Positions 4,915-9,483 of a stretch of 9,483 bases of DNA are shown here, piece after piece (position 1 is the stretch's first letter; the number at the start of each line of letters is the position of its first letter). Source of the stretch: Planctomycetota bacterium (GTDB lineage Bacteria > Planctomycetota > Planctomycetia > Pirellulales > Thermoguttaceae). A program made the position numbers and the translations under genes. The stretch is from contig JAHIKV010000057.1 of NCBI GenBank assembly GCA_018897395.1, forward strand, positions 1 through 9,483, written 5' to 3'. Below the pieces are notes generated by a model. The model made no database searches and was not told the DNA's origin. It was given only the letters and a program-made list of their open reading frames with translations.

Positions 4915-6483
4915 ATGGAGCCTCTTCCACCCCAGTCCAGCGACACCGAGCCGGTCAAGATCGTCGCCGCCATCGACGTGGGAGCCAACGCCTTGCGGAT
5001 GGTCGTTGCGGAAGTGTTTTCCGATGGGCGGATCGAGGTGTTGGAGCGGCTTCAGCGGGCCGTCCGCCTGGGACAAGACACGTTCCGCCAGGGCCGATTG
5101 GGCGGACAGAGCATGCGCGCCGCCATCGGAGTGCTCCGCGATTACCGCCGGCTGCTCGACCTGTACAAGGTCGAGATGGTCCGCGCGGTGGCCACCAGCG
5201 CGGTCCGCGAGGCCTCCAACGGCGAGACGTTCCTCGACCGCGTTTTCATGGCCACCCGCTTGAACGTCGAGATCATCGATCCCTCGGAAGAGAGCCGCTT
5301 GACGGTTTCCGCCGTGCGGCAAGCGGTGGGCAATTCCCTGGGCATCAACCAACATGAGACCTTGATCGCCGACGTGGGCGGGGGCAGCACCCTGCTGACG
5401 GTGCTCGAAAGCGGCGAGATAACCACTTCGCAAAGCCTCCGGCTGGGTTCGATCCGCTTGCAGGAAACGCTATCGACGAGCGAGGAATCGCCGCGGCGCT
5501 CGGCCGATCTGCTGCGCCAACACATCTCCAACACGCTGTCGGTGCTGGAGAGCGTCGTGCCGTTGGCTGAGATCGATTCGTTCGTCGCCGTTGGGGGCGA
5601 CGCCCGTTTCGCCGCCCGCGAAATCGGCGTCCCCGCCTCAGAGGCCGGCGAATTGGTCGTGGTCGAAGCGATCGCTTTCGACAAACTCGTGGCACGCTGC
5701 GAGAGGCACACCGCCGAGGAATTGTCCAAGCGTTACGGGCTGCCCTTCGCCGAGGCCGAGACCCTCAATCCCGCGCTGTTGGTCTATCAGGTTTTGTTGC
5801 AACGGACCAAGGCCGCTGAGATGGTCGTCTCGCACGTCTCGATGCGCGACGGTCTGCTGCTGGAACTGGCCCGCGAGGTCACCGGCAAGGAGGACGAGGC
5901 GTTGCCCGCCGGCGTGATCCATTCGGCCACGGCGATAGCGGAGAAGTATCACGTGGACCTGAACCATGCCCGCGGCGTGGCCGACGTGGCCGTCCAACTG
6001 TTCGACGTGTTTCAGGCCGACCACGGACTCGGCCCGCGATACCGGCTGCTGCTTCGCGTGGCGGCGCTGTTGCACGAAGTGGGTGGGTTCGTCAGCAGCC
6101 GAGCACACCACAAGCACAGCGAATATCTGATCGCCAATTCGGAGATATTCGGGCTGACCCGCCACGAGATCATATTGGTTTCCCAGATCTCCCGCTACCA
6201 CCGCCGCAGCGTTCCCCGCGCGTCGCATCTGTCGTACACGTCGTTGACTCGCGAGTCGCGTGTAGTGGTGAGCAAGTTGGCGGCGTTGTTGCGGGTGGCC
6301 GACGCGGTGGTCCGCGGCCATCACCGCCGTCAGTCCGACATCCACTTTCAGCGGCAGGGCGACGAGTTGATCGTCTCCATGCCCGGCGGCTTCGACCTAC
6401 TGCTGGAGCAGCGCGCCTTGGAAACCAAAGGCGGCCTGTTGGAAGACATCTTCGGGGTGAAAATCCGGCTGGAAGAGGCGTAG
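4915..6483 (+). CDS. Ppx/GppA family phosphatase-like protein with C-terminal HD-type domain
   Basis: Family members hydrolyse polyphosphate and/or pppGpp. The 522-residue protein has the ASKHA-type Ppx/GppA fold at about 15-315 and an HD-type helical domain at about 335-515. Visible motifs are DVGANALRM (21-29, normally DxGSNS), VATSAVREASN (92-102), IDPSEESRL (121-129, with the expected Glu pair), DVGGGSTL (153-160), VGGDARFAA (227-235) and MRDGLLLEL (310-318). The C-terminal part has LLHEVGGF (385-392) and HHKHS (398-402), as in long Ppx proteins. Two features are odd: both Ser of GSNS are Ala, and the Glu that normally ends DxGGGSTE, a metal ligand in characterised enzymes, is Leu160. Activity may therefore be lost or changed. 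The ATG at 4915 is chosen because residues before it are unlike the family and overlap the repeat at 4818-4874. It sits between the CHAD gene and ppk1. Confidence 0.9.
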   Translation: MEPLPPQSSDTEPVKIVAAIDVGANALRMVVAEVFSDGRIEVLERLQRAVRLGQDTFRQGRLGGQSMRAAIGVLRDYRRLLDLYKVEMVRAVATSAVREASNGETFLDRVFMATRLNVEIIDPSEESRLTVSAVRQAVGNSLGINQHETLIADVGGGSTLLTVLESGEITTSQSLRLGSIRLQETLSTSEESPRRSADLLRQHISNTLSVLESVVPLAEIDSFVAVGGDARFAAREIGVPASEAGELVVVEAIAFDKLVARCERHTAEELSKRYGLPFAEAETLNPALLVYQVLLQRTKAAEMVVSHVSMRDGLLLELAREVTGKEDEALPAGVIHSATAIAEKYHVDLNHARGVADVAVQLFDVFQADHGLGPRYRLLLRVAALLHEVGGFVSSRAHHKHSEYLIANSEIFGLTRHEIILVSQISRYHRRSVPRASHLSYTSLTRESRVVVSKLAALLRVADAVVRGHHRRQSDIHFQRQGDELIVSMPGGFDLLLEQRALETKGGLLEDIFGVKIRLEEA

Positions 6484-6537
6484 ACGCGCCAATTCCTTGT
6501 GTATTGAGGATTTGTGAAATTATGCCGTATTCCAAAC

Positions 6538-6616
6538 GTTTAGCCGGCGGACTTGTCCGCCGTGTCCAGCGTGAAATTGGCTCCACTTTCGCGGTGTGCG
6601 AGCACGCCGGCTAAAC
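6538..6616. repeat. Compound hairpin repeat between ppx-like gene and ppk1
   Basis: Perfect 12-bp arms GTTTAGCCGGCG (6538-6549) and CGCCGGCTAAAC (6605-6616) enclose 55 bases. A second perfect hairpin CGGCGGAC/GTCCGCCG (6545-6552 with 6555-6562) overlaps the left arm, so two folds compete. The right arm ends 13 bases before the ppk1 ATG, where it could affect translation. It has no GTAG foot, so it belongs to a different repeat family from those at 3438 and 3727. Confidence 0.75.
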
Positions 6617-6629
6617 AGAGTGTTCCGCC

Positions 6630-8825
6630 ATGCCGAAAGACCCGCTGAAATCGCCGAAAATATACATCAACCGCGAGTTGAGCTGGCTGGAGTTCAACCA
6701 GCGAGTGCTCGAGGAAGGGCTGAATACGGACCTGCCGCTGTTGGAGCGGCTGAAGTTCCTGGCCATCGTCAACTCGAACCTCGACGAGTTCTTCCTGGTG
6801 CGCGTGGCATGGCTGATGCAGCGCCGAGCGAAAGGGGGACGACGGCGCGACATCTCGGGCATGACGCCCGCCGAACAGCTCGATGCCGTCGGACGCCGCG
6901 TACACCAAATGGTCGACCAGCAGGCCGCCGGAGTGCGCGACGTGTTCGCGCGGCTGGCGGAGCACGGCCTGAGGGTTTGGGACCGCGGCCAGTGGACCGA
7001 GGAACATCAGAAGTCTGCGCGGTCATATTTCGCGCGGGAAATTCAACCTGTGCTGACGCCGTTGGCCATCGAGGAGTTGACGCCGGGGCCGTTGTTGCCC
7101 AACCTGCAATTGCACGTGGCGGCACTGCTGGGGATCAACGCCACACCAAGGGGACAGTCCCATTTTTGCGGCGACAAAGCCGGTTCACACGACAACGCCG
7201 ATAGCGCCGCGAAAATCGGGGCAGTCCCCGACGAGCGCGTGGTCGTGGTGCCGGTGCCCAGCCAGTTGCCGCGCTGGGTCACGCTCCCTTCGGAAACGGA
7301 GACCCATCTGGCGCGAGTGGAAGACGTGATCGCGGCCAACATCGAGGCGATGTTTCCCGGCTCGGAGGTATTCGACACGGCCGCCTTCCGAGTCACCCGC
7401 GACGCCGACGTAGTGCTGCAAGACGACGAGGAGATCGACGACCTGCTGCACGCAATGGAGGAGGTGGTCCTCTCGCGCCGCCGTCGGAACCCCGTGCGGT
7501 TGACCATCTCGGCCGGTTCCGATCCGAAGCTGAGGCGGTGGCTGGCCGATTGGCTCAAGCTGCGAGACCAGCAGGTGTACGAAGTGGACGGCCCCCAAGA
7601 GGCCTCGGCGCTGATGGAACTGGTCGAGCGGCCGGGGTTCGACGACCTGAAGATCGACGACTGGCCGCCGCAGGTCCCCCGCGACCTGATCGGCGCCGAC
7701 GACCTCTGGGAGGCGATCCAGGACCACGACGTGCTGCTGTTCCATCCCTACGAGAGTTTCGATCCGGTGGTGAAGCTGGTGGAACAGGCCGCCGAAGACC
7801 CGCAAGTGCTGGCCATCAAGCAGACGCTCTACCGCACCAGCGGCGAGTCGCCGATCGTCCGCGCGTTGGCCCGCGCCGCGGTCAACGGCAAGGAGGTCAC
7901 GGTGCTGGTCGAGTTGAAGGCCCGCTTCGACGAATGGCGGAACGTCAACTGGGCGCGGCGGCTGGAGGACGCCGGAGCGCACGTGATCTACGGAGTGGCC
8001 GGTTTCAAGACGCACGCCAAGGCCCTGCTGATCGTCCGCCGCCGGCAAGGGCGCATCGTGCGCTACGTCCATCTGGCCACCGGCAACTTCAACGACCGCA
8101 CCGCCCGGCAGTATTCCGACGTCGGCCTGATGACCTGCGACCGGGAGATCGCCGCCGACGCGGCCTCGCTGTTCAACCTGCTGACCGGCTGTTCCGAGGC
8201 CGTCGGCTGGTCGAAACTCGCCGTGGCGCCGATCGGACTGCGGCAAAAGTTTCTGGACCTGATCGAACGGGAAATCCAGGCTTCATCCACCGATCGACCG
8301 GGACTGATAATGGCAAAGGTCAACTCGCTGCAAGACCCGGACATCTGCCACGCCTTGTGCCGCGCGAGCCAGGCCGGCGTGAAGGTGATGTTGAACGTCC
8401 GCGGCGTATGCTGTCTGCGCCCCGGCGTGGCCGGCGTCTCGGAGAACGTCGAGGTCCGCTCGATCGTCGATCGCTTCCTGGAGCACGCCCGCGCGTTCTA
8501 TTTCCGCAACGGCGGCCACGAGGAGGTGTATCTGAGCAGCGCCGACTGGATGTGGCGGAACCTGAGCCGGCGGCTGGAGTTGCTCTTCCCCGTGATCGAG
8601 CCGGGCCACCGGCGGCGGTTGATCGACGCGCTGCGGACTTACTTCGCCGACAACGTCAAGTCGTGGCGGTTGCTGAGCGACGGGACGTACGAGAAGGTCG
8701 CCTGCAAGGGGCGGCGGGTGCGAGCCCAAGGAAAGTTCTACCGCGACGCGGTCGCCGCGGTCCGCGACGCGGCCCACGCCGCGCCGCAGTTCCGCCCGTT
8801 GACCCGCCCCAAGCCGGAGGAGTAG
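6630..8825 (+). CDS. ppk1: Polyphosphate kinase 1 (Ppk1)
   Basis: Ppk1 reversibly transfers the terminal phosphate of ATP onto polyphosphate chains, usually at the membrane. The 731-residue protein shows the N domain opening YINRELSWLEFNQRVLEE (12-29) and FLAIVNSNLDEFFLVRV (43-59), then the head domain, then the two catalytic domains. The autophosphorylated His is His462 in GFKTHAK (458-464), and the second conserved His is His619 in FLEHARAFYF (616-625). LAIKQTLYRTSGESPIV (394-410), VELKARFDE (427-435) and ATGNFND (483-489) are typical. Residues 171-201 (from ATPRGQ to AVPD) do not look like Ppk1; they coincide with an inverted repeat in the DNA (7150-7229). This insertion explains the slightly long protein. 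The frame is intact across it. The ATG at 6630 is the natural start; no Shine-Dalgarno sequence precedes it. The CHAD and ppx-like genes lie upstream on the same strand. Confidence 0.96.
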   Translation: MPKDPLKSPKIYINRELSWLEFNQRVLEEGLNTDLPLLERLKFLAIVNSNLDEFFLVRVAWLMQRRAKGGRRRDISGMTPAEQLDAVGRRVHQMVDQQAAGVRDVFARLAEHGLRVWDRGQWTEEHQKSARSYFAREIQPVLTPLAIEELTPGPLLPNLQLHVAALLGINATPRGQSHFCGDKAGSHDNADSAAKIGAVPDERVVVVPVPSQLPRWVTLPSETETHLARVEDVIAANIEAMFPGSEVFDTAAFRVTRDADVVLQDDEEIDDLLHAMEEVVLSRRRRNPVRLTISAGSDPKLRRWLADWLKLRDQQVYEVDGPQEASALMELVERPGFDDLKIDDWPPQVPRDLIGADDLWEAIQDHDVLLFHPYESFDPVVKLVEQAAEDPQVLAIKQTLYRTSGESPIVRALARAAVNGKEVTVLVELKARFDEWRNVNWARRLEDAGAHVIYGVAGFKTHAKALLIVRRRQGRIVRYVHLATGNFNDRTARQYSDVGLMTCDREIAADAASLFNLLTGCSEAVGWSKLAVAPIGLRQKFLDLIEREIQASSTDRPGLIMAKVNSLQDPDICHALCRASQAGVKVMLNVRGVCCLRPGVAGVSENVEVRSIVDRFLEHARAFYFRNGGHEEVYLSSADWMWRNLSRRLELLFPVIEPGHRRRLIDALRTYFADNVKSWRLLSDGTYEKVACKGRRVRAQGKFYRDAVAAVRDAAHAAPQFRPLTRPKPEE
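7150..7229. repeat. Palindromic repeat inserted in frame within ppk1
   Basis: GGGGACAGTCCCATTTTTGC (from 7150; arm to 7173) is the imperfect reverse complement of the arm at 7205-7229, which ends GGGGCAGTCCCC. The arms match apart from one gap and a few substitutions, with a 31-base loop. In another frame it reads KGTVPF, a phrase I associate with repeat-derived spurious proteins. In the ppk1 frame it has no stop and adds about 27-31 residues. Confidence 0.75.
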
Positions 8826-8930
8826 CTTTTGGCAACAGGCTGCCCGGCCGCTCCCGCGTCCGTTGCAAAAACTTCTCGGAAACGTCCTCGGCAGACGGAT
8901 TTCACGCCGGTTTTGCCCCTCCCCGGACCA

Positions 8931-9079
8931 GAAAAAGCGGTTTTTGCGCCCGCCATGGGCCCATGCAAAAAAAGCCCGAAAACTCCGGCGGCCAGAAAAC
9001 AGCCTTTTTCTAGGCGTTTTCGGCTGGTAGAATGACCTCGTTGCTCATGGCCCGCAGGAGGGGGCGATTGCGAAAGGTT
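8931..9079 (+). promoter_or_regulatory. Promoter/leader module, copy C
   Basis: This copy is collinear with B (611-768, minus). It has AAAAAGCGGTTTTTGC (8932-8947), a possible stem TTTTTGC/GCAAAAA (8941-8947 with 8965-8971), CCGGCGGCCAGAAAACAGCC, then CGGCTGGTAGAATGAC with the -10 TAGAAT at 9028-9033. A -35 TTTTTC (9005-9010) has a 17-bp spacer. GATTGCGAAAGGTT (9066-9079) follows 32 bases after the -10. It begins about 105 bases after the ppk1 stop and points to the right window edge. Confidence 0.65.
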
Positions 9080-9483
9080 TCGTGCTCCGTCGCCGCAAGC
9101 ATAAGGTGTTATTCAGGTTACAGTCGATATTCCGGCCTGAATTAACTGGAAAAAATTTCCGATTTCGCCACTTAATTATTACGTCGATTCGCCGAGGTCC
9201 GAAGATGCTCTCAAACCGCCTGAACCACGGGCTATTCATTTCGCAACGAGACTGCGCTTTAGACGTAAGTGCAGTTCAACCCCAGGTTGATCAACCTGAT
9301 GCGCCAGGTTGATCAACCTGGATGCGCGGGGTTGAATTGACCCCTAACCCAAGTTACGGTGCTGTGTAAGATTTGGGGTCGGTTTTCTTGAAAAAGCGAC
9401 GTAAGTTCAATGGTTTCGGACGGTCGGCGGCGGAAAGTCGATGTAGTGGAAATTCCGAATCGGTTGAGCTTGCCAAACGATGG
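9080..9483. other. Non-coding right end downstream of promoter copy C
   Basis: No credible gene is seen; the longest frame (9082-9312) lacks any family resemblance. The stretch has AT-rich segments unlike the coding DNA, a GGAAAAAATTTCC palindrome near 9150, the nested palindromes at 9275-9336, and GACCCC/GGGGTC arms (9339-9344 with 9375-9380). It may be a long leader, a non-coding RNA, or the edge of a mobile element that continues outside the window. Confidence 0.4.
9275..9336. repeat. Two identical palindromes nested inside an outer inverted repeat
   Basis: CAGGTTGATCAACCTG, a perfect palindrome, occurs at 9283-9298 and again at 9305-9320 (extended to 18 bp at 9304-9321), each followed by (G)ATGCGC. 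Centres are 22 bp apart, about two helical turns. Outer arms TTCAACCCC (9275-9283) and GGGGTTGAA (9328-9336) are perfectly complementary and enclose both. Confidence 0.85.

Noticed and set aside
3855..4988. 377-codon minus-strand frame opposite the CHAD gene
   Set aside because: The plus-strand frame has clear CHAD motifs; the antisense frame has none.
7185..8246. 353-codon minus-strand frame opposite ppk1
   Set aside because: It is antisense to conserved Ppk1 catalytic motifs and has no recognisable domain.
7538..9013. 491-codon plus-strand frame overlapping ppk1
   Set aside because: It is a GC-rich shadow of ppk1 in another frame, full of Arg/Gly/Pro, with no family motif.

Overview
The window looks like a chromosomal segment from a GC-rich member of the Planctomycetota, probably Pirellulales-like. 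This rests on the divergent DnaA C-terminal motif, dnaA standing apart from dnaN/gyrB, genes that mostly lack Shine-Dalgarno sequences, and abundant GTAG-footed hairpin repeats. The assignment is inference, since no rRNA or other marker is present.

Layout. Positions 1-139 are the 3' end of a group II intron on the + strand (domains V and VI, with a bulged branch-point A at 132); the rest lies outside the window. Positions 140-806 are non-coding. They hold a strong minus-strand terminator (189-219) and two convergent copies of a repeated promoter/leader module (329-447 + and 611-768 -). Then comes dnaA (minus, 807-2219) with its own sigma70-like promoter at 2272-2299. msrA (plus) diverges from it and is frameshifted near its end by a 13-bp tandem duplication. 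A small conserved-looking hypothetical gene (minus, 3126-3392) lies tail to tail with msrA. Positions 3393-3836 are an intergenic region with two long near-perfect hairpin repeats.

From 3837 three plus-strand genes form a polyphosphate cluster: a CHAD-domain protein (polyphosphate binding), a Ppx/GppA-like protein whose metal-ligand Glu appears to be replaced by Leu, and polyphosphate kinase ppk1, which carries an in-frame repeat-derived insertion at residues ~171-201. Ppk1 would make polyphosphate, the CHAD protein would bind it, and the Ppx/GppA protein would degrade or sense it. Each intergenic gap in the cluster contains a hairpin repeat, so the three genes are probably not one compact operon.

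The right end (8826-9483) has no convincing gene. It holds a third copy of the promoter/leader module (8931-9079, +) and an array of nested palindromes (9275-9336). The most unusual elements are the three-copy promoter/leader module, the repeat-derived peptide inside Ppk1, the msrA duplication, and the Ppx active-site change.
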